NCBI GenBank assembly: GCA_964369965.1
Contig: CAYJGF010000001.1
Location: forward strand, 186,001-250,000
Reading direction: 5' to 3'
Length of the DNA: 64,000 nt
Origin: CAYJBH01 sp964369965
GTDB lineage: Bacteria > Bacillota > Clostridia > Oscillospirales > Ruminococcaceae
Shown: piece by piece, positions 17,577 through 25,748 of the stretch
How positions within the stretch are numbered: the stretch's first letter is position 1
How the letters are laid out: each line of letters starts with the position of its first letter
The notes under the pieces: model-generated
What the model was told of the DNA's origin: nothing
The model's database searches: none
Seen by the model: only the letters and a program-made list of their open reading frames with translations
Translations under genes and position numbers: made by a program

Positions 17577-18860
17577 TCATATATCTAAAAATTTTGTCAT
17601 GTCCGCGATAAACACCCTGCGGCAGCCGTCTGTATGCCCGTTAAAGATAACATAGTTTGCACATCTGCCCCACACCGGATGGGGGTCGACACGCAACACC
17701 GGGCTTTTGTCGGTATGCTCATGCACTATATTTATTCTTATGGGGGAGGGGTGTTCGTCATAAAGGTCAAGGTCAATAATCCTTATCGGCACCGTCCCGT
17801 CACCGTATGCCAAATCTTCGAAACCGTATGTGTCACTCACCATAATGTTTTTTTCAGGGTGAAAACTCGGATGTCCCGAGCCTTGCACATGCTCTATAAG
17901 TCGCTCTACATGCCTGCCTACAAGCTCCGCTTTGCACAGCCTCATGCCGTTATTATAGATGTTGAGGTTCATGGTGAGGGCGTCGCTTGTCGGTGCCCAT
18001 GTGGTGTGATGACCGCCCTTTGACCACTGCGATTCATCCACCGCTATTTCAAGTCCGCTCCCGTCAGCATTGCAGGTGTACACGCAATATTCCAGCGCAT
18101 TTTCGACCGCAATTATATGAAACCCTGTTTTGTGCTCCGGCGGGACGTGCCGTGTTGTGAACATAATCTTTTTCCCGTCGGGGCTCCATGTCGAGTGGAA
18201 ACAGTATACACCGAAGTCTTGGAGCAAAAATCGCTCACGTTCGCTGTGGGTGCGCTCAAAGATCTCTTTTATTGACAACAGCAATTTTGCCTTGCCGGTC
18301 GATATGTCAACCGTCCAAAGACCGTCATCGTCGGTATTGATATCGTGTATCGGCACCATATCTTCCGGCAAAGTGACACCGTATCCGAGCTGAGTGCGGC
18401 ACATGCTCACCGAGTTAGACCCGACACCGGTTCTGCCGTTTGGTGATACGTGATATATTGTGTGTTCAAGTCGCCTTTTTTGACCTGTCTCAATGTTAAG
18501 ACAGACGGCAAAAGCCTCATGGGTATTAATATCGACGTCGTTGAAGATAAGCTCGTTGTCGCTTGCCCCCCAGTTGATGTTAGCGCCGAGTTGATGCTCC
18601 CACCCGTAGGTGGTTGCTACGGTGCGTTCCTGCGCGTTAAAAAGGTCGATGACGACAACCTTTGCACCGTCGCCGAAACGAGACGGTTTATCCTCATACG
18701 GCATGTTTAAAACCGCAATGTACCTGCCGGACGGGCTGATAGGCACCGTGTTAAAAAAACGATGGGTATAACACCCCTCATTCGGTGTAAGGCACCAGAC
18801 CGGCACGCTCGGGTCGTACTGTTCATATCTTTTGAAATGCTCATCGAAATTGTATTTCAT
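17577..18860 (-). CDS. Beta-propeller protein, PL22 oligogalacturonate lyase / TolB-like
   Basis: The 427-residue protein has repeated blade motifs ending in WSPDGKKI, WAPTSDAL and HPEKNIMV, with no signal peptide. Several blades carry histidines in the pattern CFHSTWSP, GGHHTTWAP, GSGHPSFHP and DPHPVWG, recalling the metal-binding histidines of PL22 oligogalacturonate lyases. It could be such a lyase acting on intracellular unsaturated oligomers, or a non-enzymatic TolB-type propeller. It sits 12 nt downstream of an AraC regulator and 16 nt upstream of a Gfo/Idh dehydrogenase. Confidence 0.65.
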   Translation of the reverse strand: MKYNFDEHFKRYEQYDPSVPVWCLTPNEGCYTHRFFNTVPISPSGRYIAVLNMPYEDKPSRFGDGAKVVVIDLFNAQERTVATTYGWEHQLGANINWGASDNELIFNDVDINTHEAFAVCLNIETGQKRRLEHTIYHVSPNGRTGVGSNSVSMCRTQLGYGVTLPEDMVPIHDINTDDDGLWTVDISTGKAKLLLSIKEIFERTHSERERFLLQDFGVYCFHSTWSPDGKKIMFTTRHVPPEHKTGFHIIAVENALEYCVYTCNADGSGLEIAVDESQWSKGGHHTTWAPTSDALTMNLNIYNNGMRLCKAELVGRHVERLIEHVQGSGHPSFHPEKNIMVSDTYGFEDLAYGDGTVPIRIIDLDLYDEHPSPIRINIVHEHTDKSPVLRVDPHPVWGRCANYVIFNGHTDGCRRVFIADMTKFLDI

Positions 18861-18872
18861 AGTACCTCCATA

Positions 18873-19733
18873 TTAAAATTTATAGTGTTCTTTTCGATAT
18901 CGATTGGGGCTCATACCGCTAAGCCGAGAGAATTGAGAGGAGAAGTTGCTCTCACTCGCAAAGCCACACTGCAAAGCAATTTCGCCTACCGAGAGGTCGG
19001 TGGTGCAAAGCGCATGTTTTGCTTTTGTTATCCGATGATGTAAAAGATAATCGTAGGGCGATGTCCCCATGTAATGTTTAAAAAGCCTTGAAAAATGGTA
19101 CTTTGAAAGGTGTGCGTTGTATGCCATCTCCTCGAGAAGAATTCTGTTTTGACAGTTATCGCGAAGAAATTTTGCGGTTGCATAGATGTTCCGACGGCGC
19201 TCGTCGGTGTCGCTGTCGATATTGTGATCGCCCTTAAAAACATTGTGGACTATTTGATGTAATAAAATCGAACTCTCCAGCATATGGTCGGTGTCGGGAT
19301 TTTTCGAGCTGTTTAAAAGATCTTTAAAAAGCTCCTGTGTGTTGTGACGCACTTTAAGTGTGAACAAAATTCGATTTTGTGAGCCTTTGATAAAATAATT
19401 ATCCACACCGCCACCGTCAAGATGCACCCAACAATGATGCCAATCTTTTGCATTTTTCGCGGTGCTGTATCGGTGATACTCCTTGCAATCTATGATACAA
19501 CAACTGCCGGCAACAAGAGTGATATACTCACCCCCATAATACATCTCCCCCTCGCCGTCTACCGTATAGACCAGCCAGTAGGAATTTTTGTAGTCACGTT
19601 CGGTAAAAAAGGTTCTGCCGGCGAAAAACTCCCCTATCTCACTGCAATAAAAAGGCAGTGAGCGTGCAAAAACACCGGGGGTGGAATTTATCCACACCGA
19701 GTTGTCCGATATGTCCATGTTGAAGTTAAACAT
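18873..19733 (-). CDS. AraC-family transcriptional regulator
   Basis: The 286-residue protein has a cupin-type effector domain (about 10-150) and a C-terminal pair of helix-turn-helix motifs (about 185-285), including the LSKYHFSRLFKHYMGTSPYDYL and VGEIALQCGFASESNFSSQFS segments characteristic of AraC/XylS proteins. Such regulators usually activate adjacent sugar genes on ligand binding. It probably controls the propeller and Gfo/Idh genes directly downstream; the ligand is unknown. Confidence 0.92.
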   Translation of the reverse strand: MFNFNMDISDNSVWINSTPGVFARSLPFYCSEIGEFFAGRTFFTERDYKNSYWLVYTVDGEGEMYYGGEYITLVAGSCCIIDCKEYHRYSTAKNAKDWHHCWVHLDGGGVDNYFIKGSQNRILFTLKVRHNTQELFKDLLNSSKNPDTDHMLESSILLHQIVHNVFKGDHNIDSDTDERRRNIYATAKFLRDNCQNRILLEEMAYNAHLSKYHFSRLFKHYMGTSPYDYLLHHRITKAKHALCTTDLSVGEIALQCGFASESNFSSQFSRLSGMSPNRYRKEHYKF

Positions 19734-19744
19734 AAAGCCGTCTT

Positions 19745-21145
19745 CTACAAATCATCTCTTGTGACCTTTCTTATCCACTTTCCGCTGAGGACACGCGGCA
19801 GGCTACATGATACTTTAAAGATCGAGTCCATACGCATGGCGAGATAAATAAAAACAGGTGGAATTCTTAAAACGAATGCGGTCAAAAGCCCGAGAGGTAT
19901 TGCAATCAGCCACACTCCGCCGACGTCTATAATAAGGCTGAATTTGGTGTCACCGCCGCCGCGCAGGATGCCGATTATGTTTAGCACATCCACCGCATAG
20001 ATAGGTGCCATCAAACCGAGTACAAATATCATCTGGGTTGCTATTTCGTGTGCCTCGGGAGTCACGTTGAATAGGTATGGCACAAAGGAGCCGAATACCA
20101 ACACAAATGCACCGCCTATCATTCCGAGCATAAGGATAATGACGGTCAAGGTGTTTGCGATGTTTTGAGACTGGAGTTTTGTATCCCCCCTGCCGATACT
20201 TTTCCCACATACGACACATGCCGCACTCGCAGTGCCGAACGTTGCAACGCTCATCAGCTGAAAGACAATGTTGTTGATGCTGTTTGCCGCCACAAAATGA
20301 GAGCCGACCTGACCGATTATCATGGCGGTAGCGGTGGAACCGACACTCCAAAGCAGCTCATTGCCGACGACCGGCACGCTAAATTTAAGATAGTCCGGCA
20401 AAAGCGCTTTATTGAAGGTAAGAAAATGGTGCAACCGCATACGCAATCGATCTTCGTATTTGTACATATAGATGATGACCATGGTTAGCTCACTGATACG
20501 TGCAAGTATCGTGCCGATAGCCGCACCGCGCACGCCCAGCTCCGGTGCACCAAACTCGCCGAAGATAAACATATAGTTGAAAAACACGTTGACAAAGAAC
20601 GATATGCCATAGATAATCGCCGAGGCGCGAACCAGCTCCACAGCGCGCAAACAGCTCAAAAAACAGCTTGCCATGCTGTAAAAAACGTAGGAAATACTAA
20701 GCGTTTGCATATACTCAGCACCGGCGGTTATGACGTCCTGTTCCGAGGAATAAAGACCCATTATCTGCTCTGCAAAGAAAAAACAGGCGAGTGCAAACAG
20801 TGTCGAGCTGACCAACAACACCCTCATGGTGATGGAGATCACCTGACGAATTACCTCGACGTTGCCCTTACCCCAGTATTGGGATATTAAAACCGTGCCA
20901 CCGCCGGCAAAGCCAAACCCGAGGATCATAAGGATGAAAAACGGCTGACCGCCGAGACTTGCGGCGGCAAGCGCGACATCACCGAGCTGACCGAGCATAA
21001 GGTTATCCATAAGCGTGACCGAAAGCCCGATGACATTCTGCACCGCGACCGGCACCGCGAGCGAAAAAAGATTGATGAAAAACAGTTTGTCGGTGACAAA
21101 ATGCTTTTTTACAAACTCGTTGTTGAGTATTGATTTGTTTATCAT
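19745..21145 (-). CDS. MATE-family multidrug/metabolite exporter
   Basis: The 466-residue protein has twelve predicted membrane helices and MATE features: the N-terminal LSVTLMDNLMLGQLGDVALAA segment and two six-helix halves. MATE proteins export cationic compounds with Na+ or H+. It is the first gene of a minus-strand run into the AraC regulator (11 nt gap), so co-transcription is likely. A second, distinct MATE gene lies at 33826-35175. Confidence 0.9.
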   Translation of the reverse strand: MINKSILNNEFVKKHFVTDKLFFINLFSLAVPVAVQNVIGLSVTLMDNLMLGQLGDVALAAASLGGQPFFILMILGFGFAGGGTVLISQYWGKGNVEVIRQVISITMRVLLVSSTLFALACFFFAEQIMGLYSSEQDVITAGAEYMQTLSISYVFYSMASCFLSCLRAVELVRASAIIYGISFFVNVFFNYMFIFGEFGAPELGVRGAAIGTILARISELTMVIIYMYKYEDRLRMRLHHFLTFNKALLPDYLKFSVPVVGNELLWSVGSTATAMIIGQVGSHFVAANSINNIVFQLMSVATFGTASAACVVCGKSIGRGDTKLQSQNIANTLTVIILMLGMIGGAFVLVFGSFVPYLFNVTPEAHEIATQMIFVLGLMAPIYAVDVLNIIGILRGGGDTKFSLIIDVGGVWLIAIPLGLLTAFVLRIPPVFIYLAMRMDSIFKVSCSLPRVLSGKWIRKVTRDDL

Positions 21146-21166
21146 TTATTTGTGTTCCTGTATCTG

Positions 21167-21195
21167 TTGAAAAAAGATTTGTTTTATGGTAAAAT
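21167..21195 (+). promoter_or_regulatory. Promoter of the HAD phosphatase gene
   Basis: TTGAAA (21167-21172) and TAAAAT (21190-21195) are 17 nt apart, 30 nt before the start. The MATE gene is transcribed away on the other strand. Confidence 0.6.
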
Positions 21196-21225
21196 ATAGT
21201 TTATCGACACATGTGAGAGATGGAA

Positions 21226-21852
21226 ATGAAATTTAAAAATATAATCTTCGACCTCGGCGGTGTAGTTGTGAACTACAATCCGAAAGAGTATCTTTTAGAG
21301 CGATTTGCCGACAAGGATATAGAGGAGTTTTTGTATAACGCCTTTTTCGCAAGCGAGGAATGGGGGATGCTGGACCGTGGGACAATAGATCAGGCAAAGG
21401 CAAACTACATCTTTATGCAACGTGCAAAAAAAGCACGTCTTTCCTTTGAGATGCAGGCACTAATTGACGACTGGTACTCACTGCTACGCCCCAAAAGGGA
21501 TGTTTGCGCCCTGATTTTAGAGCTTAAACAGTTTGGCTATGAGATATACTATCTATCAAATATTTCGAGCAGTGCCCTCGAATTTTTGCGCACCAAAACA
21601 ACGGTTATGCGCCTTTTTTCCGGTGGGTTAGCCTCCTGCGATGTGAGGATTTCCAAGCCGGAGCCGGAGATTTTCCGCCGTGTGCTTGTCGAGAACTCTC
21701 TTGAGATATCCCAGACCGCATTTGTGGACGATACCCCAAAAAATGTCGAAATTGCACATCGCCTCGGACTGCATAGTTTTTTGTACACCACCACCGAGCA
21801 GCTTAAAGACAGCCTTTATAAAGAGGGTGTGCAGTTGTTTTTGGGGAGATGA
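21226..21852 (+). CDS. HAD-superfamily hydrolase, subfamily IA (YihX-like)
   Basis: The 208-residue protein has motif I FDLGGVVVNYN, in which the second aspartate of the usual DxD is replaced as in YihX-type alpha-glucose-1-phosphatases. It also has motif II YLSNIS, motif III K152 (SKPEPEIF) and motif IV VDDTPKN. It would dephosphorylate a small phosphometabolite. The start is ATG 21226 or 21220. The last 37 nt overlap the convergent U32 gene tail to tail. Confidence 0.85.
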   Translation: MKFKNIIFDLGGVVVNYNPKEYLLERFADKDIEEFLYNAFFASEEWGMLDRGTIDQAKANYIFMQRAKKARLSFEMQALIDDWYSLLRPKRDVCALILELKQFGYEIYYLSNISSSALEFLRTKTTVMRLFSGGLASCDVRISKPEPEIFRRVLVENSLEISQTAFVDDTPKNVEIAHRLGLHSFLYTTTEQLKDSLYKEGVQLFLGR

Positions 21853-23084
21853 CTTTTGGGACTAAGGTCTAAGAAAGCTCTCCTCAAAATAGAATATTTC
21901 GGGATTTTCTCCTCACACTCAAAGCTGAATTTTTGCATTGCGTGTGGGGTGTTGTTTATTTCTCGCATCTGCTCATCACATAGACCACTCGGTGTTATGT
22001 CGAAGCTGTCTTTGTTCGGGCAGAGCAAATTAAGCCGCTCCCCTGTCACAAATTTGCCGCGTTGCGAGCAGTACACCCTGCCGTTTTCACAGTATTCCAC
22101 AACGGCAAGTGGTTCACCACCTTTTATATATCCGCCGGAGTTGACCGCCTGCCGCGCCCCCTCACCGCCGAGATAAAAACCGGTGCCGTAGGGTCGATGG
22201 CTGGTTCGGTGAAGCTCCGCTATAACATCGTCGCCACAGGCAAAGGGCGATATTTTCAGTCGGTCGGTCGCCTTTCGATATGCCGAAACGGTGCTCGCCA
22301 CATAATAAAACGACTTGCTTCGCCCCTCTATCTTAAAGCTGTCGACACCGACATCGCGCAGTCGGTCGAGGTGCTCTGCCATGCATAAATCCTCGGCGTT
22401 AAGTATATAACTGCCACCCTCGTCCTCGGCTATAGGCAATGCAACCCCATTGTCGTTTAACAGATGATAGCTGTGTCGACAGGGTTGATAGCACGCCCCT
22501 TTGTTCGCATCGCGACCGGCGAGATAGGATGACAAAAGACACCGTCCGGAAAAGGACATACACATTGCGCCATGTACAAAACATTCAAGAGACAGCTCTT
22601 GCGGCGTCTTTTTTCGTATCATTTCAATCTGTTCAAGAGTCAACTCCCGTGCAAGAACCACCCGTGTCGCGCCCATTTCATAAGCGGTCGTGGCGGCAAG
22701 CTCGTTTGTAATACCGACCTGAGTGGAGAGGTGCAACTCCACATCCGGCGCAACCTTTTTGCAAAGGGACATAACACCGATATCGGCGACGATAAAGGCA
22801 TCTACGCCGGCATCTCTCGCGCCCTCTATCACGTCCGGCAACTCCGCCGTCTCGTCCGGTGTCGGGGTTGTGTTGAGGGTAAAGTAAAATCTTTTACCCT
22901 TTTCATGTGTCCGCTCGGTTGCGGCAAACAGCTCTTCTTGTGAAAAGTTCGCGCCGCCGCGTCGCATACTGAACGACCGACCACCTGCATACACCGCGTC
23001 GGCACCGTATGCAAGGGCGAATTTAAGGCAATTTATGTCCGCTGCCGGCGCGAGCACCTCCGGCAAGGTTTGATTTTTATTCAT
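21816..23084 (-). CDS. U32-family peptidase-like tRNA hydroxylation protein (TrhP type)
   Basis: The 422-residue protein matches the U32 family: the N-terminal VLAPAADINCLKFALAYGADAVY, the signature SFSGRCLLSSYLAGRDANKG and the later CYQPCRHSY segment. TrhP (YegQ/YrrN-YrrO) proteins are needed for 5-hydroxyuridine at the tRNA wobble position. The start ATG 23084 overlaps the mltG stop by 8 nt. The mltG-U32 order matches the yrrL-yrrO neighbourhood of Bacillus, though yrrM and one of the two U32 genes are missing here. Confidence 0.88.
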   Translation of the reverse strand: MNKNQTLPEVLAPAADINCLKFALAYGADAVYAGGRSFSMRRGGANFSQEELFAATERTHEKGKRFYFTLNTTPTPDETAELPDVIEGARDAGVDAFIVADIGVMSLCKKVAPDVELHLSTQVGITNELAATTAYEMGATRVVLARELTLEQIEMIRKKTPQELSLECFVHGAMCMSFSGRCLLSSYLAGRDANKGACYQPCRHSYHLLNDNGVALPIAEDEGGSYILNAEDLCMAEHLDRLRDVGVDSFKIEGRSKSFYYVASTVSAYRKATDRLKISPFACGDDVIAELHRTSHRPYGTGFYLGGEGARQAVNSGGYIKGGEPLAVVEYCENGRVYCSQRGKFVTGERLNLLCPNKDSFDITPSGLCDEQMREINNTPHAMQKFSFECEEKIPKYSILRRAFLDLSPKSHLPKNNCTPSL

Positions 23085-24219
23085 CGAATGTCGCGTTGAC
23101 CACCTGCGCCGCCGCGTCGTTCGCGCTGTGCTCGTCCGCAGTCTCGGCATAGTAGTAGGTGCCGGCAAGGTCGGTCACAAAGAAGTAGTAGGGGCTGTCC
23201 TCGGTCGGGTAGAGGGTGTTATTTATCGCATCATAACCGGGGTTGCAGATAGGTCCTGCCGGCAAACCCTCGAGGTCGTATGTGTTATAAGAGTTATAGA
23301 GCGTCTCATACTCCTGCCCCGGCTGAAAAAGTGCCCAGCCGGCATCGCTGTCCCCACCGCCCAGATAATAGGCTACGGTGTCATACAGATAGTTGTTATC
23401 CCCAGCGCGGTTGACGTATCCGCTGACGTTGCACTGCAATTTAGGCTCGATTGTGTCCGGCGCCAATCTGTTGTGGAGCACTGCGGCGACGTCCGCCTGA
23501 TGCTCTATCGGACCTGCCTCACGCTGAACGATTGATGTAAGTGTGATGACCTCATACACGCTCATACCGAGCTCGTCGGCGCGTGCTTTCATCTCGTCGG
23601 TAAATATGAGGTCAAACTGGGCGTAAATCTTCTCCACCATCTCATAGACCGTGCTGTCGGCGAAGAAGAAGTAGGTCTCAGGATAGAGGTATCCCTCCGA
23701 CTTCATAAAGCGGTTAGGTACTTCCGGAATCTCGTTCCAAAAATCGAACTGGGAAAAGTCGCCGTTGTTCGCGACGTCCAAGAACTCCTCGACGGTGCAA
23801 AGCCCTGCCTCCTGCATAAGCTCCGCAAAGCGAAGTGACGATATCCCCTCCGGGAAGGTGACCGATACCTGCTCACGCTCCATGTTAGGTGTCGAAAGAG
23901 CAAGAATAAGCTCGTCATAACTCATACTGTTATTGAGGTCAAATCTACCATACTGGAACTGGTCGGAACCGCCCATGATGGAGGTGTACTGTTCAAAGAT
24001 AAAGGCGGAGCCGATAATGCCCTCCTCCTCTAACTTGTTTGCTATGCCCGTGGGGGATGTGCCCTGTTCCACCACAAACTCCACATCTTCACCGGTGGAG
24101 TTGGCACCCTGTATCTCATTTTGAAATGTAATGTAGGCGTAGACACCTCCGCCGACAAGAACCAAAAGGATGACGAACACCACAAGGCAACCGCACCCGA
24201 GAGTCTTTCTATTGCTCAT
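23077..24219 (-). CDS. mltG: Endolytic murein transglycosylase MltG
   Basis: The 380-residue protein has an N-terminal membrane anchor (about 8-32), a LysM-like region and the YceG catalytic domain. The domain contains EGYLYPETYFF (about 175-184), the catalytic glutamate E234 in TSIVQREAG and the GLPAGPICNPG motif. MltG cleaves nascent glycan strands at the membrane and sets their length. The gene belongs to the minus-strand run pcrA-tmk-GNAT-mltG-U32. Confidence 0.93.
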   Translation of the reverse strand: MSNRKTLGCGCLVVFVILLVLVGGGVYAYITFQNEIQGANSTGEDVEFVVEQGTSPTGIANKLEEEGIIGSAFIFEQYTSIMGGSDQFQYGRFDLNNSMSYDELILALSTPNMEREQVSVTFPEGISSLRFAELMQEAGLCTVEEFLDVANNGDFSQFDFWNEIPEVPNRFMKSEGYLYPETYFFFADSTVYEMVEKIYAQFDLIFTDEMKARADELGMSVYEVITLTSIVQREAGPIEHQADVAAVLHNRLAPDTIEPKLQCNVSGYVNRAGDNNYLYDTVAYYLGGGDSDAGWALFQPGQEYETLYNSYNTYDLEGLPAGPICNPGYDAINNTLYPTEDSPYYFFVTDLAGTYYYAETADEHSANDAAAQVVNATFDE

Positions 24220-24237
24220 ACTAAAATAAATCCTTTC

Positions 24238-25068
24238 TTAATCGAACATCAAGTTCATGTATATTCTATCAAAATCAAGCTCGGAGGAGAGCGCGCAGGT
24301 CATCCCGTAGGAATAACTGATCTTGCCCAATTCAAACGGTGGCACCGAGGTGTTGCACCCGATGTGAACCGTGGCGGTGTCAACCTCCTCCATCTCGGCA
24401 ATCGCACCGATAAGGCTCGGTATTATATGGGGTTCGCTCGCAAATATTTCACGAATTATCACCCTGCCTTCGTCCTTGCAATAGATGCAATATGCGCCGT
24501 TTGCGGTTGCAATGACCGCATTTTTTTGTTGCCAGTGTTCCGCAAGTGCCTCATATACTGCGGCGGAAAATGTGAGGTTATCCCCTCTCGCGTATTTTGC
24601 CCGAAGTGATGCAAATCGCTCTGAATTAAAAGGTCCAAACTCCACCTCACAGATGTTTGAGGTGAGCGCTGTTATCTCGGCACTTTCAAACAAAAAGTTC
24701 GGTGAAAAACCGCCCTGAGATATCACCGAGAACAGTTTGTCCTCCGATAGAAGTGACATGCAGACAAGAAACGAGACACCCCTTGCGCCCAGCTCTTTTT
24801 TGGAGTAGGACAGCAACTCACCGAGAACCTCGCCCTCATATGCCGGGTGGGTCGCAAGAGAATATAAAAACGCCCCCTGTGCCCCCTTTGCCGAGACGGA
24901 GAAAAAACAGGCTATCGCCGCAACTCTGCCACCGTCCTCACACACAAAGGTGTTATTCGGCATTGAAAGGCGCTCAAAAATAAGCGGAGTGTTGATATTA
25001 ATGTTTGTGCCGAGCAATATCTCACGGATTTCGCCGGACTCCGATAGCTCAGCCGTGCGAAAAATCAT
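24238..25068 (-). CDS. GNAT-like acetyltransferase domain protein
   Basis: The 276-residue protein has an N-terminal GNAT-like half, with FLYSLATHPAYEGEVLGELLSYSKKELGARG as the acetyl-CoA-binding region (about 67-97), and a C-terminal half of uncertain fold. The acetyl-CoA loop is loosely conserved, so activity is uncertain and no substrate can be named. The start is taken as ATG 25068: GAAAGGA ends directly at the ATG at 25080, leaving no room to use that codon, whereas 25068 has the spacing usual here. Confidence 0.65.
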   Translation of the reverse strand: MIFRTAELSESGEIREILLGTNININTPLIFERLSMPNNTFVCEDGGRVAAIACFFSVSAKGAQGAFLYSLATHPAYEGEVLGELLSYSKKELGARGVSFLVCMSLLSEDKLFSVISQGGFSPNFLFESAEITALTSNICEVEFGPFNSERFASLRAKYARGDNLTFSAAVYEALAEHWQQKNAVIATANGAYCIYCKDEGRVIIREIFASEPHIIPSLIGAIAEMEEVDTATVHIGCNTSVPPFELGKISYSYGMTCALSSELDFDRIYMNLMFD

Positions 25069-25086
25069 ACTTATGCCCATTCCTTT

Positions 25087-25746
25087 CTATATCTGTTTTG
25101 AAATTATATCAAGTATTTCGTCGGCAATTTCATCACGAGGGCGAATGTTGCCGCCCTTTTCACAGTCTATCTCGTGCCAGCTATGCTGACGCGCGAGCTT
25201 TCTTGCGACATTAAAAGCCAAACTTTGGTGCCCTTTATCCTTTTCATGAATATCCCTCTCGCCGGAACTCTCATATCGTTTGTCCATCAATCGTGAGCTT
25301 AGCTCGACCGATAGCGACAGAAAGATTACCGCGTCCGGTTTTGGTATCCCGAGTTTATTATACTCAAAATCGAACAACCAGTCAACAAAAACATCATGTT
25401 TTTCTTTCGGCAGTTTAGTGCACTGATGGATAGCGTTGGCAGTGGTGTACCTGTCACATACAATGATACCGCCCTCGTCGTAAAACTTCTTAAAATCGGA
25501 CATGTATCGGCAATATCGATCGACCGAAAAAAAGGAGGACGCGGCATATGCGTTAATAGCGTTTGCGTCCTGCGAGAGCTCCCCCGAAAGGTACATCTTC
25601 ACCGGTCCCGACGAGGGGCTGTCGTAGTCGGGGAAAGAGACACACCTTGCATTATGCCCGAGCTTTAACAACCGTTGCAAAACGAGCTCCGTCTGGGTAG
25701 CCTTGCCACTGCCGTCCAGACCGTCGATAACAAATAGTTTACCCAT
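25087..25746 (-). CDS. tmk: Thymidylate kinase
   Basis: The 219-residue P-loop kinase has DGLDGSGKATQ at residues 8-18, the DRY motif (CDRYTTANA) and a lid region with basic residues. It converts dTMP to dTDP. The glycine-lysine-alanine at the end of the P-loop is the variant seen in many Clostridia. It lies 2 nt downstream of pcrA. Confidence 0.92.
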   Translation of the reverse strand: MGKLFVIDGLDGSGKATQTELVLQRLLKLGHNARCVSFPDYDSPSSGPVKMYLSGELSQDANAINAYAASSFFSVDRYCRYMSDFKKFYDEGGIIVCDRYTTANAIHQCTKLPKEKHDVFVDWLFDFEYNKLGIPKPDAVIFLSLSVELSSRLMDKRYESSGERDIHEKDKGHQSLAFNVARKLARQHSWHEIDCEKGGNIRPRDEIADEILDIISKQI

Positions 25747-25748
25747 AA

